Origin: Liolophura sinensis
Taxonomy: Eukaryota > Mollusca > Polyplacophora > Chitonida > Chitonidae
Direction: 5' to 3'
Assembly: GCF_032854445.1 (NCBI RefSeq)
Contig: NC_088300.1
Coordinates: 7,132,001 to 7,196,000, forward strand
DNA length: 64,000 nt
Shown: positions 50,201-58,019 of the stretch, piece after piece
Layout of the letters: every line of letters begins with the position of its first letter
Numbering within the stretch: position 1 is the stretch's first letter
Notes under the pieces: generated by a model
Database searches by the model: none
What the model saw: the letters and a program-made list of their open reading frames with translations, nothing else
What the model was told of the DNA's origin: nothing
Program-made: the position numbers and the translations under genes

Positions 50201-53200
50201 TGACACATGTATATACATGTATTGTACAATTATCATAGTTTGAACCAGGAGTGCAGCCAGTCTGAGCCAGAAGTGCAGCCAGGACAAACATAGAGTTACA
50301 TCTGTAATGGAGATGTACATCTATCTGTATCCCTCAACTTTACTCACTGCTAACTGGCTAACATATGTGTACGTGTACTGGCTAACATATGTGTACATGT
50401 ACTGGCTAACATATGGGTAAATATACTGGCTAACATAGGTGTACGTGCACTGGCTAACATATGTGTACATGTACTGGCTAACATATGTGTACGTGTACTG
50501 GCTAACATATGGGTACATGTACTGGCTAACATATGGGTACATGTATTGGCTACTGTACAGATACATCTACTGGCTAACACATGGGTACATGTACTGGCTC
50601 ACATATGGGTACAAATACTGGCTCACATATGGGTACAAATACTGGCTCACATATGGGTACAAATACTGGCTCACATATGGGTACAAATATTGGCTCACAT
50701 ATGGGTACAAATACTGGCTCACATATGGGTACATGTACTGGCTAACATATGGGTACATGTACTGGCTAACATATGTGTACGTGTACTGGCTAACATATGG
50801 GTACATGTACTGGCTAACATATGGGTACATGTACTGGCTACCGTACAGGTACATCTACTGGCTAACATATGGGTACATGTACTGGCTCACATATGGGTAC
50901 ATGTACTGGCTCACATATGGGTACAAATACTGGCTCACATATGGGTACAAATACTGGCTCACATATGGGTACAAATACTGGCTCACATATGGGTACAAAT
51001 ACTGGCTCACATATGGGTACAAATACTGGCTGACATATGGGTACAAATACTGGCTCACATATGGGTACATGTACTGGCTAACATATGGGTACATGTACAG
51101 TCAAATATTCAGGTGTAACAAATGTGTAAAAATCTACACTTGTACATATAGCCCAAAGTACATGTACATATTTAAAAGAAACTAAAACTTACAGGTACAT
51201 GACTATTATATTAGAGTACAAGATACATTAAATATTGGCAAAACTTTAGTAAAAAAAGCAAGGATTTTAGATGCAAGTAAATCTCACAAAAATACTGGCA
51301 ATGAAACTTACTTTTTTCTCATAGGATATCAGCCTACCTTTAAACATCTTTCTAAGATCAATAGAACTCTCAAATCAGGCAAAATGAACAACTTTGTCAC
51401 AGATGAAATTAACATTAATTATTTGAAGACTACAACAAAACCATTATTTTGAAAATGATTTTACTGATTCGCAGCAAGCTTTTCTTTATCAGCTTACATG
51501 TAGATAAGCCTTCTACACCGGGTTTGTATCATTCTGCATCCTTTCTGGAATTTTTTATACCCAAACAACTGATAGGACAATGATTTGCATGAGTTGATTT
51601 CATCAGCATCAGACGAAGCAGAACACTGACTGAGCAATGAACTGATGCAGCCAAACAGTCCATGCTGACGTATATGTACATGTGATATTCCTCGCTTATG
51701 TCCGCATTCATGATTTATTCATGGCCTTTCATGACACATTATCACCTGACACTCTGTGTTATAAATTAAAGCTGAATGAGGTGCAACATTTGAGTAGTGA
51801 TCTTTGGAAATGATTATAAACATACTTGAAAAAGAGTATCTATAATTTTTTTTTGTTTTCCTGCACTTTGCCAATTACATTAGAGCACAAGATACATTAC
51901 ATATTGTAAATTAACAAAAATTTAGTAAAAAAGCAAGGATTTTAGACGCAAGTAAATCTCACCTGAATGTGTTGACGCATGTTGACAGCTGACTTACCTG
52001 AGGAGATAGGTTGTCTTGCTGAAGAGTCCTTGATATCTTGACCTTCTGGGGTCATGTCTGTTAGGAGGGTGGGATCAGACTGGTCACTGTCCTCCATCTT
52101 AGTCTGGCACTTTGCTAAGCCTCCTGGTCCACAGCTGTGTGACTGGCAGTGAGTGTGACAACAAGAGCAGTGTACCCCAGCCCGCCCTGGGTTGGGGCAG
52201 GGCGTTGTCCAGTTGCAGGGGTCAACTTCACGTAATTCATCAACTTTACCCACGGGTGACAGTCTACAAATATACCAAACATCCTGGCTATTAGAGCCTG
52301 TGGGGAAGCCCCTACCTACCCCCATGGTAATCGCTTAAAAACAGCACTGTACTAAAATACACTCAAACTGCATGTACATTTAGAGTGATTTTCTTCAAAC
52401 CAGTTCACACTGTTTATAATGTGTATGTCTGTGCAGTGCTTAGCTGTCCACCAGCAGAGCTTCACTAAGTAACATACTGTTTGCTCATAAAAAGTTCACC
52501 ATAACACAGTCCGGAATAATGGCTCTACACCAGATCTCCAACAATAATGGTTTCCGATCAGTTTATGTAACAATAATGGTTCTGCACCACTCTGTCCAAC
52601 AATGTCTTCACACAACTTTGGCCAACAATAATATCTGCACACCAGATTGTACAACCAGACTGGTTCCACACCACTTTGTCACAAAGCAGTAACTCCACAC
52701 TGCTGTAAACATATCCAATACCGGTACTAGTTTAACACCACTTTGCTCACAGACAGAGCTCTACTTTGTCCAACAACATCTTGAATACTTCTCTGTTCAC
52801 GGATAATGGTTTAAAGTAATGTTGTCCACCACCAACTGTTCTACAAAAAGTTTGTCCAGGAGTTCTGATTCAGTATCACTTACAAACAGTTACTCATTCC
52901 TTTACAGGAATTTCATCTCCATTTAACTTTTCAGCCTGCAGAGATGGGCATATGTATCTCTGCTAACACAGGTACTCAACCTTCAAATCAACAACAGTGG
53001 GCAACCATACAGGTTTCTCCTGTAAACTAACAACTGCCCTAAAGAAATCTGCTTAGAGAGCAGTCAGCATACTAAGGATGATCGGTTTTCCATCGTCAGA
53101 AAACACGGTGAAGACATGAGCATTCAGCATTCTGCCATGATGCATGACTGTATAGCTGTATACCCCCTCAGTGTGCCTGGCACCCTAATGCCTGCACCAC

Positions 53201-55179
53201 TCTAAATATACACATACACTGTACATGTTTGTGATAGCACTGGGCACACCTTCATCTCAATTCACCATAAGTAATAGGCTGCTGCTGCAGCAGAGAGGAT
53301 AAAGTTTCACAGGCTGAAGGCGGCAGCCACTGAGTGAGCAGGAAAGCAGACATAACCCTACCCTAACACCCTTAATGCACATTCACTACATGTGCTGCCA
53401 ATGTTCTGTAAAAAAGCATAATTCCCGAAAAAAAACACAGAAGGGCACAGTCCATGTACTCATCAGGAATGTTGGCCTTTACCACTATTGGCAAGAAATG
53501 TTCATTTGTAAATACATCTACATCGTAACTTTGTACAAAAAAATGTGTCAACTTTAAAGAAACCAATAATTCATGAACATGTACAAAGTTACATTGTGAT
53601 TGTGATTATGTTTAATATGGAAAACTGTTCAGAAATGTACATAGTCCAGCTGTATATGGAAAGCAGCTACCAAAAATCAGTAAAGCAATCATTTCCTACA
53701 TGGTCAAGGAAACTACTGAGTTTTTGTATACAACACAAAATCTTCATGACAATAGCCCATTACACTGCTCCAGTTTTTTCCTTTTTTCCTTCAGTTGCAC
53801 AGTTTGTGAGCTGTTTCCTGGTTTGACTGAATGAGCTGAAATGATGTAGCAGTTGCTTGCAAAAGTGATGTTGGGTCCAGCCCATCACCAATTAACTTAC
53901 TGACAATCTCATTAGGGGTAATGCATAGCATTTGTATTATTTATGACACATCTCCTTGCATTTAGTCTCTCCTTCATTTTTAAGAATAAAACCACTGTAT
54001 ACAAGTATAGCTGAAACTACATCATGATCTATCTTTCTTAGATAGATAAAACAGAAATATCTGCTATTTTGTATCATTATCACCAACTCTGGGATTTTCA
54101 TTACCATAGCTGTGGCAACACTTTAGTAGGTTGTAAATCATAAGTAGGCTTCAGCATGTGTCAGGAGGCCACCAGCAGTACTGGCACTGATGTGTTCATA
54201 GCAGTGGTGCTGCCAGTCTCTGTGGATTACCCTGACCAGTGGTCAACCACTGATGTAAAGTGTAAGTAAAATCGTGGGAACTACCCCACATTCTTGGTCA
54301 TCAGCTGAGGCGTTAGTCTAGGCATTACATTTACAGCTCTGTGTGTAATGAGGATGGGGAGTCCAGGAGAAGGCTTGCCTCTGTCAACACACCTTGAACA
54401 CCTCTCCCTCTCATGTGTGGCTTGTCCAAATTCATTCACCATTATGCTCACAAGTAGAATTTACATGCATTGTACAAAAATGTGCAGATATATGTACAGG
54501 GTACATAAAAATAATCTAGGTACAATGCCCAGGGAAATGTATGTAATTTAATTTTCGGGTAACTTGATTCTTGATGGAAAAATCTATGTATCTGTGAAGA
54601 AATCATAATTTTCCTAAGTGTGCCAAGTAAACCATGTACTTTAACATGCAGAAATTTCAAAATACATGCAATTCATGCCATCAGATGAAACATAGGAATG
54701 TTTGAACATAAGGAACAGTTATTATCAACTCCACATTGCTTCATGTACATACATGCTCATGAATATCATGAGCAACACAAACATATTCATGTCAAATATC
54801 ATGGACAGAGTACATGTATGCATGCATACAAATTTATGAAAGTCTTCAAAAGAACTCTTCTCCATTTGTCTTACCTGATCAAACCACTGGATTTGTAAAA
54901 TACATGTGCATATGTATATCAAGTCTACTGGTTCATCAACAAAATCAAAGATCTTGGGTGGAACTTTCACAAAGCTTTGCAACTGCTCTTCTGAAGTCAC
55001 ATCCAATTATAGAGTTGCATTCAGTAAGACTTCACACGTAGAAAAGCGATTCATGTAAAAATGGACACATGAACTTTTATAAAAGAAGGCTATGCAGAGA
55101 ACATAGGTTACCAGTAGAGAAGAGCTCAGATCTGTGCACACCTTGGGGCAGGTTCAGGAATGTCAGCTTCAGTGCTCAT
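25877..55179 (-). CDS. ARHGEF33: ARHGEF33-like Rho guanine nucleotide exchange factor (16 coding exons)
   Basis: Coding exons in transcript order: 55179-55142, 52263-51998, 40959-40916, 40721-40560, 39395-39292, 37085-36925, 36484-36324, 35774-35741, 35569-35510, 35220-34952, 34393-34286, 31915-31820, 31366-31230, 30151-30014, 29827-28442, 26219-25877. Phases agree throughout; total 1168 residues. Residues 29-65 are rich in Cys and His. About 117-200 is a coiled coil with SGFVTVLEELAKIQFDERK, like human ARHGEF33 AGFTEALQELARIQ. About 344-547 is a DH (RhoGEF) domain: LTSEILSSERKYCSTLW and ILAPVQRLAHYVLLIKDLL. No PH domain follows, as in ARHGEF33. After the DH domain come DSGIHSTGEE (human DTGIHSEE), a long disordered tail with an acidic stretch, and a basic SIRDSLKNIFNKKK (human FRSSFRKLFKKK). 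The expected activity is GDP release from a Rho-family GTPase; the substrate is unknown. The last intron seems to use a GC donor. The gene is convergent with TECPR2. Confidence 0.92.
26220..28441 (-). other. ARHGEF33 last intron (apparent GC-AG)
   Basis: 2.2 kb AT-rich. A 127-codon open frame on + at 26627 has no recognisable content. No repeats of note. Confidence 0.6.
28442..29827 (-). CDS. ARHGEF33: ARHGEF33 exon 15 (aa 593-1055), long tail, apparent GC donor
   Basis: Acceptor ttttctttcag. 1386 nt open throughout. Features: Arg/Ser-rich start (RLATSQPNINRLITPHQR), an acidic run (DNDDVEEDDDGDY), and a basic end SIRDSLKNIFNKKK. At the end no GT donor gives a sensible protein. The GC donor (aaaaaaaa|gcaagt) leaves phase 2 and joins exon 16 in its long open frame. 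The GT just downstream (gcaa|gtatat) would force a stop 19 codons into exon 16. Confidence 0.9.
30014..30151 (-). CDS. ARHGEF33: ARHGEF33 exon 14 (aa 547-593)
   Basis: Acceptor tgctgcag, donor ccgag|gtaaaa. Contains VINVLSARDSGIHSTGEEI, matching the DTGIHSEE motif that follows the DH domain in vertebrate ARHGEF33. Confidence 0.9.
30185..31070 (+). repeat. 19-21-bp tandem arrays in an ARHGEF33 intron
   Basis: The left part has 19-bp units (gggacacacaccagagata). The right part has 21-bp units (gatatggacagacatacaag plus a). The two are related by sequence. The array fills most of the intron between exons 13 and 14 and produces long spurious frames on both strands. Confidence 0.92.
31230..31366 (-). 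CDS. ARHGEF33: ARHGEF33 exon 13 (aa 502-547), end of DH domain
   Basis: Acceptor tcctgtcag, donor agacg|gtgagg. Encodes DLLRFTDDNHSDRYYLVASL and FLNQLNEEIQHVVQLVEENR, the final DH helices. Confidence 0.92.
31820..31915 (-). CDS. ARHGEF33: ARHGEF33 exon 12 (aa 470-501), DH domain core helix
   Basis: Acceptor tttattacag, donor attaag|gtaata. Contains LILAPVQRLAHYVLLIK, the most conserved DH segment (PxQRxxxYxxLL), which contacts the GTPase. Confidence 0.94.
31916..34285 (-). other. ARHGEF33 intron 11, no feature seen
   Basis: 2.4 kb without recognisable exon, repeat array or transposon. Short open frames only. Confidence 0.5.
34286..34393 (-). CDS. ARHGEF33: ARHGEF33 exon 11 (aa 434-469), DH domain
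   Basis: Acceptor cttttcag, donor cttaag|gtatgc. Encodes NDLLTLYRDYVSDFPTALSN and KMKSKKFSSFLK; phase 0 at both ends. Confidence 0.92.
34952..35220 (-). CDS. ARHGEF33: ARHGEF33 exon 10 (aa 344-433), start of DH domain
   Basis: Acceptor ttttttttaacag, donor caggag|gtaggc. It carries the first conserved helix of RhoGEF DH domains, LTSEILSSERKYCSTLWTL, and continues with LEDRVLNWRWNGIVGDIF (human ERVLKWPRQGVLGDLF). Confidence 0.93.
35510..35569 (-). CDS. ARHGEF33: ARHGEF33 exon 9 (aa 324-344)
   Basis: Acceptor gttgttttcag, donor cagaaa|gtgagt. Encodes GQQYPGLTSKNQLHDQAFSE, just before the DH domain. Confidence 0.8.
35741..35774 (-). CDS. ARHGEF33: ARHGEF33 microexon 8 (aa 313-324)
   Basis: A 34-nt exon between acceptor tcttgacag and donor atggtg|gtgagt, encoding DTLLSVNKMNG. 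It joins both neighbours in frame. Confidence 0.75.
36324..36484 (-). CDS. ARHGEF33: ARHGEF33 exon 7 (aa 259-312)
   Basis: Acceptor gtctgttgtag, donor tttgag|gtgagc. Encodes KHGEDHYDSDSVSITALANR and SSRESSNGDEQENSSFE; polar and probably disordered. Confidence 0.87.
36925..37085 (-). CDS. ARHGEF33: ARHGEF33 exon 6 (aa 205-259)
   Basis: Acceptor tctggtccccag, donor accaatg|gtaagc. Encodes RERLNLKAEVTTLQSDFDSG, then a Gly/Pro-rich stretch with GGATTPPGLSPMVKPF. Confidence 0.87.
37105..37850 (+). mobile_element. Decayed MULE-type transposase fragment
   Basis: The + strand encodes pieces of a MULE transposase domain: FPLAFGLLPDKSHATYIRMF, then DLETVAHNAALRVFPETHLK and CYFDFTQCIWRKVQSL (family pattern: DxE...A...FP...C.FH..Q..W). 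After a frameshift near 37460 comes HLKGWHQKLTRMICKTHPNI followed by FKFINTIKQEQAANE, the usual C-terminal part. There is no N-terminal zinc-finger part, no full frame and no terminal repeats that I can see. It lies antisense in an ARHGEF33 intron, starting about 20 bp from the exon 6 acceptor. Confidence 0.75.
38090..38355 (+). repeat. 38-bp tandem repeat in an ARHGEF33 intron
   Basis: About seven copies of ctagaccagagagtactaca, agggaatgtagccaacaa. Confidence 0.88.
39292..39395 (-). CDS. ARHGEF33: ARHGEF33 exon 5 (aa 171-205), coiled coil
   Basis: Acceptor catcgtgcag, donor ctgcag|gtgaga. Encodes VELSKMSEQMKTYGEHKDIL and LQELQRNGHLSNHC; helical, charged. Confidence 0.85.
39595..39695 (+). 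mobile_element. SINE 3' fragment
   Basis: ctcccaccataaggttggtc through ggcgtaaaacgccaatcaaa with an A-rich end. It is preceded at 39480-39598 by a small tandem of tggtcatgggttttcccatc, which itself derives from the SINE body. Confidence 0.65.
39990..40280 (+). repeat. 26-bp tandem repeat in an ARHGEF33 intron
   Basis: About eleven copies of cacatagtggcaaattttac, atgtac, with two internal variants (gtggtaaattttgcatgg, agctgcaaatttt) recurring in the same order, which implies block duplication. Confidence 0.9.
40560..40721 (-). CDS. ARHGEF33: ARHGEF33 exon 4 (aa 117-170), coiled coil
   Basis: Acceptor ttgatgtgtag, donor ctcaag|gtgcca, phase 0 at both ends. It encodes VEEMVMEMKSGFVTVLEEL and ASQYETQIAQLTDTVESLK, heptad-like and matching the N-terminal helix of vertebrate ARHGEF33. 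Confidence 0.88.
40916..40959 (-). CDS. ARHGEF33: ARHGEF33 exon 3 (aa 102-116)
   Basis: Acceptor ttctgttagtag, donor ccatg|gtgagt. Its 44 nt encode GMGSPGSDAPDQLTM and connect the Cys/His exon to the coiled coil in frame. Confidence 0.8.
41798..42012 (-). mobile_element. tRNA-derived SINE, diverged
   Basis: Tail-side word gactggtgttttatgctgta on +, recognisable body, weak head. In the 11-kb ARHGEF33 intron. Confidence 0.65.
42013..44480. other. ARHGEF33 intron 3, middle part, no feature seen
   Basis: AT-rich intronic sequence with frequent tacatgta words and no exon-like or transposon-like content recognised. Confidence 0.5.
44495..44767 (-). mobile_element. tRNA-derived SINE, complete, with 11-bp target-site duplication
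   Basis: Very similar to the copy at 2992-3274, ending in gagccacggaggcccc on +. It is flanked by accaaataaga at 44484-44494 and 44768-44778. The long pure T-run and exact duplication suggest a recent insertion. Confidence 0.88.
45390..45720 (+). repeat. 82-bp tandem repeat plus TA microsatellite
   Basis: Four units with marks at 45401, 45483, 45565 and 45647. A run of alternating t and a follows at about 45738-45760. Confidence 0.85.
46390..46890 (+). repeat. 13/15-bp compound tandem array
   Basis: Two subunits, gtaatgtccaaat (13) and gtaatgtcctacatt (15), arranged in higher-order blocks. The block mark ctcctacattat recurs at about 46463, 46586, 46696 and 46791. Confidence 0.85.
48146..48408 (-). 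mobile_element. tRNA-derived SINE, old copy
   Basis: tttggagttttactctatcc on + opens the copy. The body is diverged but collinear to aacacctcgg. Confidence 0.6.
48450..49470 (+). repeat. 26-bp minisatellite with higher-order duplication
   Basis: Unit gaagcagaagttgtcaggga, ggaagt, about 35 copies. A block of about 185 bp at 48834-49020 recurs almost unchanged at 49222-49409. Confidence 0.9.
50350..51098 (+). repeat. 24-bp minisatellite, about 31 copies
   Basis: Unit tggctaacatatgggtacat, gtac. Since 24 is a multiple of 3, frames encode an 8-residue repeat on each strand (YWLTYGYM on +). Two subtypes (aacatatgggtacatgtac and cacatatgggtacaaatac) lie in blocks. A variant unit at 50551 recurs at 50839, 288 bp later (12 units). 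Confidence 0.93.
51998..52263 (-). CDS. ARHGEF33: ARHGEF33 exon 2 (aa 13-102), Cys/His-rich
   Basis: Acceptor ggtatatttgtag, donor tcctcag|gtaagt. It encodes LSPVGKVDELREVDPCNW, then a cluster HCSCCHTHCQSHSC, then MEDSDQSDPTLLTDM. Eight Cys and four His lie between residues 29 and 65. If exon 1 were wrong, translation could instead begin at the in-frame ATG at 52097 (MEDSD...), giving 1100 residues. Confidence 0.75.
52264..55141. other. ARHGEF33 intron 1 (coding numbering), no feature seen
   Basis: About 2.9 kb with weak repeats at 52500-52870 on the theme 'caacaataatgg...ccacactttgtcc'. No further exon was found. Confidence 0.45.
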
Positions 55180-55194
55180 GATTTTTGTCCAAAT
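55142..55194 (-). CDS. ARHGEF33: ARHGEF33 exon 1: start codon and aa 1-13
   Basis: On the minus strand there is a very good acceptor (ctaactccctcacag, with a CTAAC branch-like element) before 55194 and a donor ccaag|gtgtgc at 55142. The ATG at 55179-55177 opens MSTEADIPEPAP and leaves phase 2. This joins in frame to the exon at 52263, which is open in that frame through to the rest of the protein. The exon is too short for ORF finding and was located by phase and splice sites. Confidence 0.65.
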
Positions 55195-56399
55195 CTGTGA
55201 GGGAGTTAGAGAACAAAGGACCCCTGTGTCCAGTGTTCATGACAAGGAATTGCCTCCTGGCATGCCAGTCAAGGTCTAGTGTCATCTGGCTTGGAGCAAA
55301 CATTGCTCTAATCCAGGAATCCTGTGCCACACGCCATTCTGCAGCTGAGGGATCTTTAAAGAGACCCTGATCATGGAGGTGACTGCGGATAATGTGAAGA
55401 ACTTTCTCTGGCTCTTAAATGTTAGAAAATTTAAAACAATCCTTCATCTTTTGTCTTTATAGAACAAAGATTTTTGTTAGAATCAAACCCAGTCTTCTTT
55501 CATTTATGTAAATAAATCTGTGTGAACAAACAAGACCCATGTCCTCTTTTGCATATTTGTCTGTGCATATCTTTGATGCATTTAGGCCATCATTAAAAAC
55601 ATGAATGTTAAAAGTCACCCGACAGATCTTCCAAAAAAGGGCCCTACTCTTAAGTTTGCTGGGATGGAATTTCTTTAAGTGGCCACAATAAAAAATTTTC
55701 CTACCTACCGATCATAAATTTTTCTAAACAATTTTTTTATGATAGTCTTATCTGTAATTGATATGACAATATTAAAGTTAGAATCAATCATTAAAGATAT
55801 ATTATGTGCTGTGCTATATGTACAGATGTTATGATTGGATGCTGGAATGCTCCTTCATTGGTAAAGACCCACTTCCTGCACTACTGACAGTTTCATTGAA
55901 AATCTGCTAATATTGCATTGATAAACAGATGTGTGTGTTAACTGTATTTTCCTTAGAAAAAAAGAAAAATTTGATTTAAATAACTTATCATAGAGAAAGG
56001 GCACAAACTTGAACACTTTAACATTTATATTTTTACATGTAAAATCGCAGAAACTGTGTTCCAGTTAACACATGTTAAATTCAATACATTAATTTGTACA
56101 TTGGTGGTACTTATACATAAGCCAACAATTTTCCAACTCCGAAACATGTACCTGAAAATCACTTTTACCACATACATGTGTATGGATCTTAATCATGTTA
56201 CTTGTCTGACGTGCTGGAATGTGCAAATTAAAAGCGTACCACCATGTTCAGGTACATGTATGATGCTTTGTCTGGCAGACTTCTGTGGTCAGCATACCTA
56301 TATTACCACTAGATCCCCTGACTGCAACTGGGCTATATAATACTGTTAATGTAACTTTATTTAAGAATCATGCTAGTTTAGGATAAAGGTTTATATTGT

Positions 56400-56442
56400 A
56401 GTATGTTCTTGAGTTCAGCGTAAAACACCAATCAAATAAATG
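56400..56442 (+). mobile_element. SINE 3' tail fragment
   Basis: gttcttgagttcagcgtaaa then acaccaatcaaataaa: the terminal 40 bases of the SINE only. Confidence 0.5.
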
Positions 56443-56734
56443 CACAGAACATTTAATACACAGTGGCCACTATTCTGAAATAACAAGCACGTAAAAAAAT
56501 GTTTAAATGTAGACTTACTGTTCAGAGTTCAATGGCAACCTATTATTCTGAACATACTTGCAGGCATATTGGATTATTGCATATATTACTTGTAAAACAA
56601 AAGTTACACTGTCTATAATTGAAGTCATAATTTTACATGTAGGAACACTTGGGACATGATTATTTATAAGACAAATGAAAATGATAACCATATTCAAGGA
56701 TCAAAGTCTAACTGTGTGTATGTACATGCGGTTC

Positions 56735-58010
56735 ATACTTTATGTGCTTTATGCCAACACCCTGGACAGTACTGATATCAGCTTACAGTGCTAAGTGCCT
56801 ACTTTATGTGCTTTATGCCAACACCCTGGACAGTACTGATATCAGCTTACAGTGCTAAGTGCCTACTTTATTTGCTTTATGCCAACACCCTGGACAGTAC
56901 TGATGTCAGCTTACAGTGCTAAGTGCCTACTTTATGTGCTTTATGCCAACACCCTGGACAGTACTGATGTCAGCTTACAGTGCTAAATGCCTACTTTATG
57001 TACTTTATGCCAACACCCTGGACAGTACTGATGTCAGCTTACAGTGCTACGTGCCTACTTTATGTGCTTTATGCCAACACCCTGGACAGTACTGATGTCA
57101 GCTTACAGTGCTAAATGCCTACTTTATGTACTTTATGCCAACACCCTGGACAGTACTGATGTCAGCTTACAGTGCTAAGTGCCTACTTTATGTGCTTTAT
57201 GCCAACACCCTGGACAGTACTGATATCAGCTTACAGTGCTAAATGCCTACTTTATGTACTTTATGCCAACACCCTGGACAGTACTGACATCAGCTTACAG
57301 TGCTAAGTGCCTACTTTATGTGCTTTATGCCAACACCCTGGACAGTACTGATATCAGCTTACAGTGCTAAGTGCCTACTTTGTGTGCTTTATGCCAACAC
57401 CCTGGACAGTACTGATATCAGCTTACAGTGCTAAGTGCCTACTTTATGTGCTTTATGCCAACACCCTGGACAGTACTGATGTCAGCTTACAGTGCTAAGT
57501 GCCTACTTTATGTGCTTTATGCCAACACCCTGGACAGTACTGATGTCAGCTTACAGTGCTAAGTGCCTACTTTATGTGCTTTATGCCAACACCCTGGACA
57601 GCACTGATATCAGCTTACAGTGCTAAGTGCCTACTTTATGTGCTTTATGCCAACACCCTGGACAGTACTGATATCAGCTTACAGTGCTAAGTGCCTACTT
57701 TATGTACTTTATGCCAACACCCTGGACAGTACTGATGTCAGCTTACAGTGCTAAATGCCTACTTTATGTACTTTATGCCAACACCCTGGACAGTACTGAT
57801 ATCAGCTTACAGTGCTGTGCCTACTTTATGTGCTTTATGCCAACACCCTGGACAGTACTGATATCAGCTTACAGTGCTAAATGCCTACTTTATGTGCTTT
57901 ATGTCAACACCCTGGACAGTACTGATATCAGCTTACAGTGCTAAATGCCTACTTTATGTACTTTATGCCAACACCCTGGACAGTACTAATGCCAGCTTAC
58001 AGTGCTAAGT
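56735..58010 (+). repeat. 64-bp minisatellite, about 20 copies
   Basis: Unit contains tttatgccaacaccctggac, agtactgatatcagcttaca and gtgctaagtgccta. Spacing is 64 bp (marks 56760, 56824, 56888). Copies are highly similar. In ARHGEF33's first intron. Confidence 0.95.
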
Positions 58011-58019
58011 GGTCAGCTT

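Noticed and set aside
50350-51098. Possible CRISPR array
   Set aside because: Units are contiguous without unique spacers, and the DNA is animal nuclear. The same applies to all other arrays here.
50439-51185. A 248-codon frame rich in Tyr and Trp
   Set aside because: It is the translation of a 24-bp array. The opposite strand is equally open.
52112-52294. Short frames opposite ARHGEF33 exon 2
   Set aside because: Antisense shadow of the Cys/His-rich exon.
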